64,000 bases of DNA from Pseudobdellovibrionaceae bacterium (GCA_020635055.1 JACKAN010000006.1:62001-126000); one strand, 5' to 3'. Numbered from the stretch's first letter, positions 27,058 to 36,053 are shown. Notes: generated by a model not told the origin, from the letters alone. A program made the numbers and translations.

Positions 27058-27848
27058 TTCTTCACCGACCACTCTGGTTTTCTTTTTTCAAAGAAGGCTT
27101 TTAAACCCTCTTGTCCTTCCGGACTGATTCGCTTTTTTGATATCACATCTGTTGTGAGTTCTTTAACTTGATCCCAATCATAACAATTCTCTACGGCACC
27201 GATTAAAGATATAGTGTCTTTTACGGCCTCTGGTCCTGCCGAAAAGAGACTTTTTCTAACATCCTCAAGAAAGTTATCTACTTCGCTCATTTCACCACAA
27301 AATTCGATAAGTCCACCGTGATAAGCTTCTTCTGCAGAAAAAATTCTACCTGTAATCATAAGGCTGCGAGCTACTGATTTTTGCATTTTTGATAAAATGA
27401 AGGGGCTAATTACAGAGGGTACTAAACCCAACCTCACTTCACTAAAAGAAAATAGGGTATTGTGCTCTGCTGCCACAACATCACACATTGATAACAATCC
27501 GTTAGCTCCACCCATTACATGACCTTGTACTTTTGCAATTATAGGAACATGGCATTGAGAAATGGTTTCAAACATTTTAAATAGTTCTAGAGAATCTGCC
27601 TTGTTTTGCTCAAAACTAAAATCTTTCATGGATTTCATCCACTCCAAATCAGCTCCTGCACAAAAGCTTTTTCCAGCTCCTAACAATTCGACAAATCTCA
27701 CCGAGGTATTTTGAATTTCAGTAAAGGCCATAGTTATTTCTTTTATCATTTCTGGATGAAATGCGTTTTTCTTCTCGGGCCTATTGAGTTCAACGACATA
27801 ACTATGAAAATTTTTAATTATTTTTACAAACTTCATTTTTTTACTCAC
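27054..27848 (-). CDS. liuC: Methylglutaconyl-CoA hydratase (enoyl-CoA hydratase family)
   Basis: 264 residues of the crotonase fold: ELNRPEKKNAF, SFCAGADLEWMKSM (oxyanion-hole strand), KVQGHVMGGANGLLSMCDVV (second oxyanion Gly pair) and the SEVRLGLVPSVISPF helix, which contains the Glu typical of this hydratase. In the liu pathway it hydrates 3-methylglutaconyl-CoA to HMG-CoA, the substrate of the lyase downstream. Translation begins at GTG 27848, in a GTGA overlap with the stop of liuB, with AGGA upstream; an ATG at 27836 is possible. The specific substrate is assigned from operon context. Confidence 0.9.
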   Translation of the reverse strand: MSKKMKFVKIIKNFHSYVVELNRPEKKNAFHPEMIKEITMAFTEIQNTSVRFVELLGAGKSFCAGADLEWMKSMKDFSFEQNKADSLELFKMFETISQCHVPIIAKVQGHVMGGANGLLSMCDVVAAEHNTLFSFSEVRLGLVPSVISPFILSKMQKSVARSLMITGRIFSAEEAYHGGLIEFCGEMSEVDNFLEDVRKSLFSAGPEAVKDTISLIGAVENCYDWDQVKELTTDVISKKRISPEGQEGLKAFFEKRKPEWSVKK

Positions 27849-29452
27849 ATCCTAAAAACGCCCTGTTTCTTTTCGGGCCATTCTTTGTTAAAACTTGCAC
27901 TTATACCTAGTGCTAAAACCTTTCTTGTGTCTAAAGGATCAATAATCCCATCATCCCATAAACGAGCACTAGAATAGTAAGCTGAACTTTCCACCTCATA
28001 TTTTTCTAGAATGGGTTTCCGGATATCTTCTTGTTCTTGGGCTGACAATTCTTTGCCCTTAATAGCCATTTGCTCCATTTTTACCGTCAACAAAACATTG
28101 GCGGCCTGTTCGCCACCCATTACACTGATTCGAGCATTTGGCCACATCCACAATTGACGTGGTTGAAAAGCTCTTCCACACATGCCATAATTTCCTGCTC
28201 CATAAGATCCGCCAATGACTACTGTAAATTTAGGAACTCGAGCATTGCTCACAGCCATAACCATTTTTGCCCCATGTTTAGCGATTCCCTCATTCTCATA
28301 TTTTTTACCAACCATAAATCCTGTAATATTTTGTAAGAATACTAGTGGAATCATTCTTTGATCGCACAGTTCTATAAAATGAGCAGCCTTCAAAGCGCTT
28401 TCACTAAATAATACGCCATTATTTGCAATTATCCCAACGGGATAACCCCAGATGTGAGCAAAACCACAAACTAAGGTGTCACCATAATGAGCTTTAAATT
28501 CATGAAACTCACTGCCATCTACAATTCTTGCAATGATTTCATGAACATCAAATGGAATTTTAGGATCTTTTGACAAAATACCATATATTTCTTCTGGTTT
28601 GTATAGAGGTTCTTCGATGGCCTTTAGTTTTACTGGAATAAATTTCTTTCTATTTAAATGTTCAATAATACTTCGAGTGATTTCAAGAGCGTGCTCATCG
28701 TCTTGAGCAAAATGATCTGTCACGCCACTGATCTGGCAATGCACTTGAGCTCCACCCAATTCTTCGGCAGTCACATCTTCACCTGTAGCTGCTTTTACCA
28801 AAGGAGGGCCACCAAGAAAAATTGTACCATTGCCTTTAACTATCACATTTTCGTCGCTCATCGCTGGCACATAGGCACCACCCGCAGTACAACTTCCCAT
28901 AACTACAGAAATTTGAGCAATTCCTTGAGCCGACATTTGTGCCTGATTATAAAAAATGCGGCCAAAGTGATCTCTATCTGGAAACACCTCTGCTTGAAGA
29001 GGTAAAAAAGCGCCTCCACTGTCCACCAAATATATACAGGGCAAAGCATTTTCCATTGCTATTTCCTGAGCTCTAAGATGTTTTTTTACAGTCATGGGGT
29101 AATATGTACCACCTTTGACTGTGGCATCATTGGCCACAATTACACACTCTTGATTATGTACAACACCAATACCTGTAATTACACTCGCCGCCGGAGCTTG
29201 ATTGTTGTACATGCCATAGGCTGCAAAAGCCGAGAATTCTAAAAAAGTAGTTCCAGGATCAATGAGCTTCTTAATGCGTTCACGAGCCGTTAATTTATTT
29301 CGAGAACTATGTCTGCTTTGTGCCTCTTTGCCGCCACCTTCTTTTATCTTTAATAATCGATCTTTAAAATCCTTAACTATTTTTCTTGTGTTTTCTTCGT
29401 TAATTTTAAAGTTGTCTGACTGTTTTTTAACTCTTGTGTTGAGAACTTCCAT
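27845..29452 (-). CDS. liuB: Methylcrotonyl-CoA carboxylase, carboxyltransferase (beta) subunit
   Basis: 535 residues, full length for MccB. Two crotonase-like carboxyltransferase halves are visible: NKLTARERIKKLIDPG, YLVDSGGAFLPLQAEVFPD, SCTAGGAYVPAMSDE, GPPLVKAATGEDV and, in the second half, PLVFLQNITGFMVG, SYGAGNYGMCGRAFQPR and MGGEQAA. The LVDSGGAFLPLQ.EVFPD block is typical of methylcrotonyl rather than propionyl carboxylases. It takes CO2 from biotin onto 3-methylcrotonyl-CoA. A strong GAGGAG precedes the ATG. The isovaleryl-CoA dehydrogenase (LiuA) expected upstream is absent from this operon. Confidence 0.94.
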   Translation of the reverse strand: MEVLNTRVKKQSDNFKINEENTRKIVKDFKDRLLKIKEGGGKEAQSRHSSRNKLTARERIKKLIDPGTTFLEFSAFAAYGMYNNQAPAASVITGIGVVHNQECVIVANDATVKGGTYYPMTVKKHLRAQEIAMENALPCIYLVDSGGAFLPLQAEVFPDRDHFGRIFYNQAQMSAQGIAQISVVMGSCTAGGAYVPAMSDENVIVKGNGTIFLGGPPLVKAATGEDVTAEELGGAQVHCQISGVTDHFAQDDEHALEITRSIIEHLNRKKFIPVKLKAIEEPLYKPEEIYGILSKDPKIPFDVHEIIARIVDGSEFHEFKAHYGDTLVCGFAHIWGYPVGIIANNGVLFSESALKAAHFIELCDQRMIPLVFLQNITGFMVGKKYENEGIAKHGAKMVMAVSNARVPKFTVVIGGSYGAGNYGMCGRAFQPRQLWMWPNARISVMGGEQAANVLLTVKMEQMAIKGKELSAQEQEDIRKPILEKYEVESSAYYSSARLWDDGIIDPLDTRKVLALGISASFNKEWPEKKQGVFRM

Positions 29453-29461
29453 ATAACTCCT

Positions 29462-30034
29462 CTACTCGCTGGCAGGTAAAGACTTAGGTAGAGTCATTTC
29501 TATTTCCATATAAATATAACCCAGGTCATTATTTTGAGAGAAAAAATTAAAGCTAAATCCCCCTACTAAAAACCCTTTTGTTTTTAAATCCCACTCCATT
29601 TGATTGCGGTCACTTATATCCATACTAAATTCACATTGTACTGGGTAGACATTAGAGTGGAGCAAGTGCAATTCTAGCTTATTTACTTTCATCGAAAATT
29701 CAAAGGCGAAAGCATTTTCCCAAAAGAGCTGCAAACACTGTTCGGCACTGTACAATAAGGGACATTGACTATGAAAAAGCCCTGCGCTTTGCGTCCATAC
29801 AGGAGGTGCCTGGATTTTTACCTGACACTCTTCAGCAGAAAGCTTTACTAATTGTAATTGATAAATCCATGCCAAAGGGTTTTTGACGCGACTAATTACA
29901 TTATTGAGAATTTTTTTTACTAATTGCCGATCACTACTGACCACATGATTGAGTTTATAGGGATGCGCCAAGAGGTGCTTAATTCCTGATAAGTAAATCT
30001 CACTACTTTGACGGAAATTATAAAAATGTCTCAA
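29462..30034 (-). CDS. Unknown protein, first gene of the liu operon
   Basis: 190 residues; family not recognised. There is no signal peptide and no transmembrane segment, and the sequence is beta-rich in its second half. A 9-base gap separates it from liuB, so it is probably the first gene of the operon. The start is TTG 30034 with GAGGAC upstream. It is divergent from the gene at 30104. A role linked to branched-chain acyl-CoA metabolism is suggested only by position. Confidence 0.6.
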   Translation of the reverse strand: MRHFYNFRQSSEIYLSGIKHLLAHPYKLNHVVSSDRQLVKKILNNVISRVKNPLAWIYQLQLVKLSAEECQVKIQAPPVWTQSAGLFHSQCPLLYSAEQCLQLFWENAFAFEFSMKVNKLELHLLHSNVYPVQCEFSMDISDRNQMEWDLKTKGFLVGGFSFNFFSQNNDLGYIYMEIEMTLPKSLPASE

Positions 30035-30103
30035 GTCGTCCTCTTTTCTTTAACCGCACTCCCATATTGCTCTCGATTATTCAATAAGCTAAGATCAGAC
30101 TCA

Positions 30104-30523
30104 ATGAAATATTTAAGTTTAATCATTCTTTTACTTTTAGTTCGATGGACATGGAATTTGTCTCAACAAGTTGTCGTTATTCCCGAGGAAACTCATTTGA
30201 GTTTGCAAGATGATTTGCGCACAATAATAACAAATTATATTCAGGAAAATCTACCTAGTTCTCAAAATTTAAAGTTCGAGCGCATGTGGACAGAAAGGGC
30301 CACTGATAATCAAGTTAAAGCGACATTTGCCTATTCCTTTGATGACCCCGGAGAGGACACAGCACCCGCGAGAATTATGATTGATGGCTATGCCATTTTA
30401 AATAGAAAACAACAGGATGATGGTGAATTTGAAGTTTGGAATTTTGACGAGCTCTATATTTTAAACAACCATATTCAGTTTGAAGAGGGCGAAGCCATAA
30501 CTGTCCAACCAGAAACGAATTAA
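30104..30523 (+). CDS. Membrane-anchored protein, unknown
   Basis: About 139 residues from the ATG at 30104. The first 20 residues (MKYLSLIILLLLVRWTW) form a signal anchor; the remainder is acidic and probably periplasmic, with FERMWTERATDNQVKATFAYSFDD forming likely beta strands. In-frame upstream codons to 30008 would put charged residues before the anchor and overlap the divergent gene's 5' end, so I reject the longer form. It is followed after two bases by the methyltransferase gene. No function can be assigned. Confidence 0.65.
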   Translation: MKYLSLIILLLLVRWTWNLSQQVVVIPEETHLSLQDDLRTIITNYIQENLPSSQNLKFERMWTERATDNQVKATFAYSFDDPGEDTAPARIMIDGYAILNRKQQDDGEFEVWNFDELYILNNHIQFEEGEAITVQPETN

Positions 30524-30525
30524 TA

Positions 30526-31563
30526 ATGGATAAATATATACAGCTCGATGAAGAGGGCTATTTTCAACTTGAGCAAAAACGCATAGTTGATGTCAGCTAT
30601 GGAAACTCCTTACTGAAAAACCTAAAAGTGGAGCCTCTTTCTGCCTGCTATACCTATGATGGTCAGAATAAAATATTAGTAGAAGCTTTTGATTCACCTT
30701 TGGTCGTTTATCAAATTCATCCCCTCAAAAACCAAATTTGGCAGGCGCTAACACCTTATGAATATACTTTTAATTTCAAGCTCGATGATTTATTTGTCGA
30801 TGAGTGGGATCGCTTCCTTGGTTACGACTCGCAAAAGAGACCCTTTGTTATGACAAGATCTGCCCAAGCTGATTTCTTTAATTTAGTAGACGAATTTGAT
30901 GATGATAGCGTGACATATCAAGGGCAAAAATTCGAAATTGGTCCTTGGTTGAAATCTCCTGTGAACACTCAGTCAAAGGAATTTTGGAATAAAAAGTATC
31001 AAGAAGAGAAAACCCCTGGGTGGGAAATGAACAAAGCTTCACCACCCTTAGTTAAGTCCTTGCCTCAATTAAAAATTAATAAATCTCGCATTTTAGTCCC
31101 TGGTTGTGGTTCGGGTAACGATGCTGCTTTTCTAGCTGAACAAGGACACCTTGTTACAGCCATTGACTATAGTGAGGAAGCTATAGCGCAAGCACAAAAA
31201 AAATATGGACATTTAAAAAATCTCAAATTCCAAAATTTAGATGTTTTTAACTTACCTGAAGACTTTAACAAGTCCTTTGACATTATCTTTGAACACACCC
31301 TATTCTGCGCTGTACCTTTTGAAAGACGACAAGATTTAGTTAAAGTTTATCGACAAACTCTTGAAAAAAGAGGTTATCTATTGGGGGTCTTTTTTGTAAT
31401 GGAACAAAAAACGCATCCTCCATTTGGCGGTTCTGAATGGGAGTATCGCAAACGTTTACAGAACCACTTCCATATGTTGTATTGGACTCGGTGGAAAGAG
31501 TCTGAATCCTGGAGAAATGGAATTGAATTAGTTATTTATGCACAAATGAAGGAGAATATATGA
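30526..31563 (+). CDS. SAM-dependent methyltransferase (TPMT-like) with an N-terminal extra domain
   Basis: 345 residues. The C-terminal half (from about 145) is a class I methyltransferase of the thiopurine S-methyltransferase type: FWNKKYQEEKTPGWEMN, ILVPGCGSGNDAAFLAEQG (SAM-binding loop), VTAIDYSEEAI, and DIIFEHTLFCAVPFERR. The N-terminal 140 residues are acidic, beta-rich and not part of the family; I do not recognise them. The gene continues an operon with the MazG-like gene (ATGA overlap). TPMT-like bacterial enzymes act on small thiols, halides, tellurite or selenite, and the substrate here is unknown. Confidence 0.82.
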   Translation: MDKYIQLDEEGYFQLEQKRIVDVSYGNSLLKNLKVEPLSACYTYDGQNKILVEAFDSPLVVYQIHPLKNQIWQALTPYEYTFNFKLDDLFVDEWDRFLGYDSQKRPFVMTRSAQADFFNLVDEFDDDSVTYQGQKFEIGPWLKSPVNTQSKEFWNKKYQEEKTPGWEMNKASPPLVKSLPQLKINKSRILVPGCGSGNDAAFLAEQGHLVTAIDYSEEAIAQAQKKYGHLKNLKFQNLDVFNLPEDFNKSFDIIFEHTLFCAVPFERRQDLVKVYRQTLEKRGYLLGVFFVMEQKTHPPFGGSEWEYRKRLQNHFHMLYWTRWKESESWRNGIELVIYAQMKENI

Positions 31564-31940
31564 ACACTCAAGAATATGTAATTAACGCAACAAAAACAGA
31601 ATCCACTGATTTTGATAAAATTACTGAACGCCTTTCGCAAAAGGGAAATGTTCGCCTACTTCACGGTGCCATTGGCTTAGCCACAGAGGCTGGTGAATTT
31701 TTAGATGCCTTAAAAAAACATATTTATTACGGGAAGCCATTGGATCGCGTAAATTTAGCTGAAGAATTAGGGGATTTATTTTGGTATTGCGCAATTATTG
31801 CTGATGAGCTGCAAGTTCCTTTCTCCGATATTATGGATAAAAATATTGAAAAACTAAAAGCCCGATACGGAGAGAAGTTTAGCGAAGAAAAAGCTGAAAA
31901 TAGAAATCTTAAAGTAGAAAGAAAAATTTTAGAAAATTAA
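31560..31940 (+). CDS. MazG-like nucleotide pyrophosphohydrolase
   Basis: 126 residues, all-alpha. The metal-binding helices carry ATEAGEFLDALKK (E-x-x-E type) and NLAEELGDLFWY (E-E-x-x-D), the pattern of the MazG/HisE/dUTPase-like superfamily. Such enzymes cleave non-canonical or excess NTPs to NMP and pyrophosphate. It has a strong AAGGAG five bases before the ATG, overlaps the methyltransferase by ATGA, and is followed two bases later by the DnaQ-like gene. House-cleaning of the nucleotide pool is the likely role. Confidence 0.88.
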   Translation: MNTQEYVINATKTESTDFDKITERLSQKGNVRLLHGAIGLATEAGEFLDALKKHIYYGKPLDRVNLAEELGDLFWYCAIIADELQVPFSDIMDKNIEKLKARYGEKFSEEKAENRNLKVERKILEN

Positions 31941-31941
31941 A

Positions 31942-32556
31942 ATGAAAGTTGTTGTACTCGATTTTGAAACTACTGGCTTATCAGCTGCTCACAACCGCAT
32001 CATCGAAGTGGGGGCTGTGGCTTTGGATGGAAAAGATTGTGTTGGTACATTTTCGCAGTTAGTCCATCCGGGTGATTTTTTACCTTATAACATCACTCAA
32101 ATCACAGGCATCACTGATGAAATGTTAAACGACCAACCTCCTGCGGAGGTGGTTATGCCAAAACTAGCCGAATTTATTTCTGATCGTACCATAATAGCTC
32201 ACAATGCTAGCTTTGACGCTAAATTTTTAAATTCAGAGATGAAAAGAGTAGATATAGAATTGAGTAATCCCGTGCTTTGCACTTTGCGCCTGGCGCGAAG
32301 AGTCCTTCCAGGTTTTAGTAGTTATAGTTTAGGAAATTTAGCCCATCATTTGGGAATTTCATTAACTCGAGCCCATCGCGCCTTAGATGATGCAAAAGCC
32401 ACCGCTTATTTATGGCGATATATATTTGAAGAATTAAGTTCTCAAATTAAGGATGAAATTGATCTTAATTTCTTACAAAAATTCTCTGAAATATCGAAAA
32501 AACAAGTACAAAAAAGATGGGGCGAGACGAGCTCACCCCATAAATCGAGTTTTTAG
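31942..32556 (+). CDS. DnaQ-like 3'-5' exonuclease (DEDDh)
   Basis: 204 residues with all Exo motifs: VVLDFETTGLSA (Asp-x-Glu, Exo I), IAHNASFDAKFL (Exo II), and HRALDDAKATAYL (His-x-x-x-x-Asp, Exo III of the DEDDh type). This is the epsilon-subunit fold of DNA polymerase III; at 204 residues it may be the proofreading subunit or a stand-alone DnaQ-like nuclease. The 3' end of the coding region overlaps, on the opposite strand, the terminator and 3' end of rnpB, so the two transcripts converge. Confidence 0.88.
   Translation: MKVVVLDFETTGLSAAHNRIIEVGAVALDGKDCVGTFSQLVHPGDFLPYNITQITGITDEMLNDQPPAEVVMPKLAEFISDRTIIAHNASFDAKFLNSEMKRVDIELSNPVLCTLRLARRVLPGFSSYSLGNLAHHLGISLTRAHRALDDAKATAYLWRYIFEELSSQIKDEIDLNFLQKFSEISKKQVQKRWGETSSPHKSSF
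32509..32541 (-). terminator. Intrinsic terminator of rnpB, inside the exonuclease gene
   Basis: On the minus strand ATGGGGTGAG pairs with CTCGCCCCAT (32532-32541 with 32517-32526, one G-U pair, short loop), followed immediately by CTTTTTTG. It sits about 15 bases after the 3' end of RNase P RNA. The whole element is inside the last codons of the opposite-strand exonuclease gene. Confidence 0.85.
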
Positions 32557-32906
32557 GTTTTACTTTAAGCCGGATTCTGTACCCAAAGAGCCTCGAAACT
32601 CTTTGTTTAGTGAACATTCCTCTGAGAGCACAATTACTTGTACCCTTAAGCAGTCTACCCGAAGACTTGCGCTGGCCGCGCTCAAGCGTCTCCCTATTTG
32701 ACCTTGCTCCGCTTAGAAGTTTAGCTGTTTTCACTCCAGCAGCTCCCTACAAAGCTCCCTTGCCGCTCTGTAGATCATAGCCCTGGACATTCTTTCTGTT
32801 CCACTGGTCCTCATCTTACGATGGAGGGGTGTTACCCCTTAAGCTGCCATACGGAGTCCGGACTTTCCTCTCAGACCTAAGCCCAAGCATTCACCCGTAA
32901 AACCTG
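32555..32906 (-). ncRNA. rnpB: RNase P RNA, bacterial class A
   Basis: The minus strand carries the conserved core: GAGGAAAGTCCGGACTCC near the 5' side, GGACCAGTGGAACAGAAAG, GGAGCAAGGTCAAATAGGG, GGGTAGACTGCTT and ACAGAATCCGGCTTA near the 3' end. Helix P1 closes the molecule, pairing AGGTTTTAC (32896-32904) with GTAAAACCT (32555-32563). At about 352 nucleotides it is a usual size. It processes the 5' ends of tRNA with the RnpA protein. Two ORFs of 82 and 89 codons across this RNA are spurious. Its terminator and a promoter-like sequence flank it. Confidence 0.96.
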
Positions 32907-32913
32907 GTGCCAC

Positions 32914-32941
32914 ATATAACAGAATTCTTTATTTTTGGGAA
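32914..32941 (-). promoter_or_regulatory. Probable sigma70-type promoter of rnpB
   Basis: Minus-strand TTATAT (32914-32919) lies seven bases before the predicted rnpB 5' end, with TTCCCA (32936-32941) 16 bases further upstream as a 4/6 match to the -35 box. The -35 box lies inside the last codons of the gene at 32929. The position fits, but the -35 match is moderate. Confidence 0.45.
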
Positions 32942-33357
32942 GTGGGTGCGGGACCTATTTTTTTCCCCAACTCTTGTATGCGCTTACGCTGTTCTGGGGT
33001 CATTTGACGATAAAATGCCTCGGGATTGGTTTGGTACTCTTTCATAAGAGCATTCATTTTTTCGACGTCCATCTCTCCATTGGGTTTTTTAGATTTCTCT
33101 GCAACTAACCTAAAAACATCAGCCGCAATGTCATAGGTTTCTTTAATATTTGCTTCATTGCCACCTGTAAGACTTTTCACATTATCATCAGCATTTTTGG
33201 CCCCTTTGTTATTTTTTATATAAGTGCCTCTTTGTTGTTTGTTGCGCAACAGATCTTGAGTTTGTTTTAAAGCCTGTTCACTGGCCGCATCGGAAGCTTT
33301 TTGCCCCCATGAAAGCTGTACTTGGGAAAAAAACAATAAAATAACTAGATATTTCAT
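32929..33357 (-). CDS. Small secreted protein, unknown
   Basis: 142 residues with a signal peptide ending WGQ (about residue 19). The mature part is hydrophilic, Lys/Gln/Asn-rich, and ends in a helical segment MTPEQRKRIQELGKKIG. No family is recognised. It begins in an ATGA overlap with the TerB-like gene, so the pair forms an operon downstream of RNase HI. The rnpB promoter appears to overlap its 3' end. Confidence 0.65.
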   Translation of the reverse strand: MKYLVILLFFSQVQLSWGQKASDAASEQALKQTQDLLRNKQQRGTYIKNNKGAKNADDNVKSLTGGNEANIKETYDIAADVFRLVAEKSKKPNGEMDVEKMNALMKEYQTNPEAFYRQMTPEQRKRIQELGKKIGPAPTSQK

Positions 33358-33824
33358 GCGAAGAACCTTTCAATAAAATCTGCTAAAATTTGACGAAAAC
33401 CTTTTTCCTTTTCTTTGCTATCATATTCTTCTGCAATGCTATCTACAGAATGCATAATTTTTTCTAAGTGTACTTTTTCTAAAGTTTTTTTATGAAAGTG
33501 ATTTAAGATTTCACTTTCTTGTTTATGGAAATCCCCATCGCTCCAAAAAAGTAGGCGTGCAAAATATATAAAATGTGAACGATCACTGGGCTCTGTAATT
33601 TTGTCGAAATACTCATCCACATTTTGTACTTTAATCATGTCTTGTTTTAGGGTTTCAACTTGCTTAGAATTCAGAGGCAATTTATTAAATGCCTCCAGTA
33701 AAAACTGATCTTCTTTCGGATGTTTTATACCATCGGCATGCACAAGTGCGACAATGGCTCTCCACATGTTGAATTTACTTTCATTTATTTCTTTGATCAC
33801 GACTCCCCCTAAATCCAAACTCAA
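33354..33824 (-). CDS. TerB-like protein
   Basis: 156 residues. Two acidic helix-loop motifs, WRAIVALVHADGIKHPKEDQFL and LLFWSDGDFHKQESEIL, resemble the Asp/Glu metal-binding repeats of the TerB (tellurite resistance) fold. TerB-like domains occur in many stress and envelope proteins and rarely signal tellurite resistance alone. The start is uncertain: TTG 33824, with AAGAG upstream, or GTG 33800 directly after AGGGGGAG. It lies 10 bases after RNase HI and overlaps the next gene by ATGA. Confidence 0.7.
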   Translation of the reverse strand: MSLDLGGVVIKEINESKFNMWRAIVALVHADGIKHPKEDQFLLEAFNKLPLNSKQVETLKQDMIKVQNVDEYFDKITEPSDRSHFIYFARLLFWSDGDFHKQESEILNHFHKKTLEKVHLEKIMHSVDSIAEEYDSKEKEKGFRQILADFIERFFA

Positions 33825-33834
33825 TTTTACTCTT

Positions 33835-34278
33835 TTAAAAGCAATGGTCCAAGGCTAAATTTGCCAATTCGTCGGCCTTTTTATTAAATTCTCGACGAAC
33901 GTGCACAAATGAGACCGCGGGTATAAAATTTTTCAAATCCATACACCTTTTATATAAAGGTCGCAATGTTTCGGATTTCACTTTGTATTCGCCAATTAGC
34001 TGACGAACCAACAATTGACTGTCACTTTTTATTGTTAAGTTTTGGATTGCAGTTTTTTTTGCTAATTCTAGAGCTCGAACAACAGCCAAATACTCAGCAT
34101 AATTGTTAGTATTTTCACCAACCACTTCTCCATACTCGTACAGAGAGATTCCTTGATTGTCATAAACAACCAGTCCAATGGCGGAAGGACCAGGATTGCC
34201 CCGACATGCACCGTCGGTGTGGATTACAATTTCCTTAGGCCAATCGCGAACTTGCCCCTTTTCTATAAAATTGCTCAT
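33835..34278 (-). CDS. rnhA: Ribonuclease HI
   Basis: 147 residues, the size of RNase HI. Catalytic residues are visible: Asp in IHTDGACRGNPGP, Glu in NNYAEYLAVVRAL, Asp in IKSDSQLLVRQL, and the last Asp in KKADELANLA. It degrades the RNA strand of RNA-DNA hybrids, removing primers and R-loops. Its basic protrusion is reduced, as in many non-enterobacterial enzymes. The start is the only ATG near; its ribosome site is weak. It is followed closely by the TerB-like gene. Confidence 0.92.
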   Translation of the reverse strand: MSNFIEKGQVRDWPKEIVIHTDGACRGNPGPSAIGLVVYDNQGISLYEYGEVVGENTNNYAEYLAVVRALELAKKTAIQNLTIKSDSQLLVRQLIGEYKVKSETLRPLYKRCMDLKNFIPAVSFVHVRREFNKKADELANLALDHCF

Positions 34279-34439
34279 TGGGTCTTATGTTAAGCAGGTA
34301 ACTCCTTGAAATCAAACTTAAATTTCGGCACATTTTTAGCAATTTTTACAGTTGGGACGCTAAGAACCTGTAAATTGGCAACTAAGCCTACCTTTACTGA
34401 CAATTTGCGCCTATTGTATGGTCGTTTAACAGGGGACTT

Positions 34440-36053
34440 ATGAAGTTTCAGTTTCTTGCATTTATTATTTCTTTTAGCCTGGCTTTTAGTCCATTGGTTT
34501 CCTATGCGTCCCCATCGATGACAAAGAACCCATCCCAGTCAGCTTGTGATCAAATTCTATATGTTGAGCAATTAAAAGACTTACCTCCTGAGCTAATAGA
34601 GGCTACCCATGACTATGTAAAAAAACAGAAAGTTTTAAAATCCAATCAGCTGCTTACTCATTTACGTAAATCACTGAGTTGGTTAAATCCACTCACTGTC
34701 GTTAGATACTTTAGGGGTGAAACTACACCCGACGACTCATTGTTTCGTATTTATAGCAAAAAAATGATTGTTAATGGTGAAGAACTTGATCAAGTTATTT
34801 ATGTGGTTGGTTTACCAAAGCTAATGAGGCAGAAGGATCGACAACGCTTAGATGAACTAGCTTCCCACTTTCAACGATTTGGCATACCCTATCAAGACCA
34901 TAAAATTGACAGGAAATTTTTTAGTAGGAGATTTTTCCTTGATGAATTTGGATTTGCTAAAGGAATGGGCTTATGGACCCTCGATAAAACTGTAAAATTA
35001 TGGGATTTTTCAACTAGAAAATTACCTCTCTGGTTATTTATCCACTCCTTACCCTTACCAATACCTATGCCCGCTCGTTGGCGACCTTTTGCCCCACCTC
35101 TTTTTGACGATTTAAAAAATCTAAAAATACGGGTCACTGGTGAAGATGGCAATGTCTCCTACGAGAAAATAAAAATGGATCCCAAAGAGGAGCAGTTATT
35201 TTACTTACTCAATAAGCACCGACCTAATGCCGTGGAAGCCATGGATAAACTAGGTGGGGATGCCCGAGCTTTATTAGTTTTAACATTTATTTACTCAGCT
35301 ATTTCAGATATCCTTCGCACATTAGATAGCGGAATCAATCAAGTGAGCGATTATGGCACTATTTTGCCTGTTGTCGCCCTGGTATTTTCACGTTTGGTAG
35401 CTGCCACACTCAATGCCTTGCAAGATGGAACCATCCCCAAAATGAATGCAAAAAATTTATATATTTTAGCTCGAGATATTAGAACTATAACTAAAGACCT
35501 CACCTTTCAGCTTTTACAAAAAGAAGTAGAAAAGCCCTCTCAATCAGTTGAAGAAGTATTTGAAACATACAAGTGGAATATAGGAAATGATGATTACTGG
35601 CAAAAGGCTTTCACTGCACTTTTTGGTCATGAGCCTAAGAAGCGCGATGGCGCTGTTATATATACGACAAATACCATTGGAGATAACCTGCGTGTAATGA
35701 CTGATTCAGGAAATGTCGCGGAGAGACAGCTAAAAAATGCACTACAAAATTATCTCAGTTTCCAAAATCAAATAGGACCCGACAACGAAGTAATAGGTGA
35801 TGGAATCTTAAATATACAGCTCTCTGATCCTAATAACCCTTTAAGTCCTAAAATAACAAAAACCATAGCTGTGAACCTTGACCAAACTCCAATTATTGAG
35901 GACTCAGCTTTAAAGCTAGATCCTAAAAAACCACTTTTAGTACTTGTTGAACAAGATAAGGTAAACGGTGTCAATCATCAAATGATAAAACTAGGATTCT
36001 TAAATGCTTATGCAGTACCTATGGATGAAGAAGAATTGCCAAAAGCACAATAA
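34440..36053 (+). CDS. Large exported protein, unknown
   Basis: 537 residues with a signal peptide ending SYA (about residue 24) and an AGGGGA four bases before the ATG. Two moderately hydrophobic stretches (about 275-300 and 308-330) could be membrane helices. Other visible features are a Pro-rich PLPIPMPARWRPFAPP segment around residue 205 and repeated Lys/Pro-rich C-terminal strings. I recognise no domain. It is monocistronic and converges with the ABC exporter operon. Confidence 0.65.
   Translation: MKFQFLAFIISFSLAFSPLVSYASPSMTKNPSQSACDQILYVEQLKDLPPELIEATHDYVKKQKVLKSNQLLTHLRKSLSWLNPLTVVRYFRGETTPDDSLFRIYSKKMIVNGEELDQVIYVVGLPKLMRQKDRQRLDELASHFQRFGIPYQDHKIDRKFFSRRFFLDEFGFAKGMGLWTLDKTVKLWDFSTRKLPLWLFIHSLPLPIPMPARWRPFAPPLFDDLKNLKIRVTGEDGNVSYEKIKMDPKEEQLFYLLNKHRPNAVEAMDKLGGDARALLVLTFIYSAISDILRTLDSGINQVSDYGTILPVVALVFSRLVAATLNALQDGTIPKMNAKNLYILARDIRTITKDLTFQLLQKEVEKPSQSVEEVFETYKWNIGNDDYWQKAFTALFGHEPKKRDGAVIYTTNTIGDNLRVMTDSGNVAERQLKNALQNYLSFQNQIGPDNEVIGDGILNIQLSDPNNPLSPKITKTIAVNLDQTPIIEDSALKLDPKKPLLVLVEQDKVNGVNHQMIKLGFLNAYAVPMDEEELPKAQ

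Noticed and set aside
32453..32734. Two ORFs of about 82 and 89 codons on opposite strands over 32453-32734
   Set aside because: They lie across the RNase P RNA core and its terminator, whose conserved segments explain the sequence fully.
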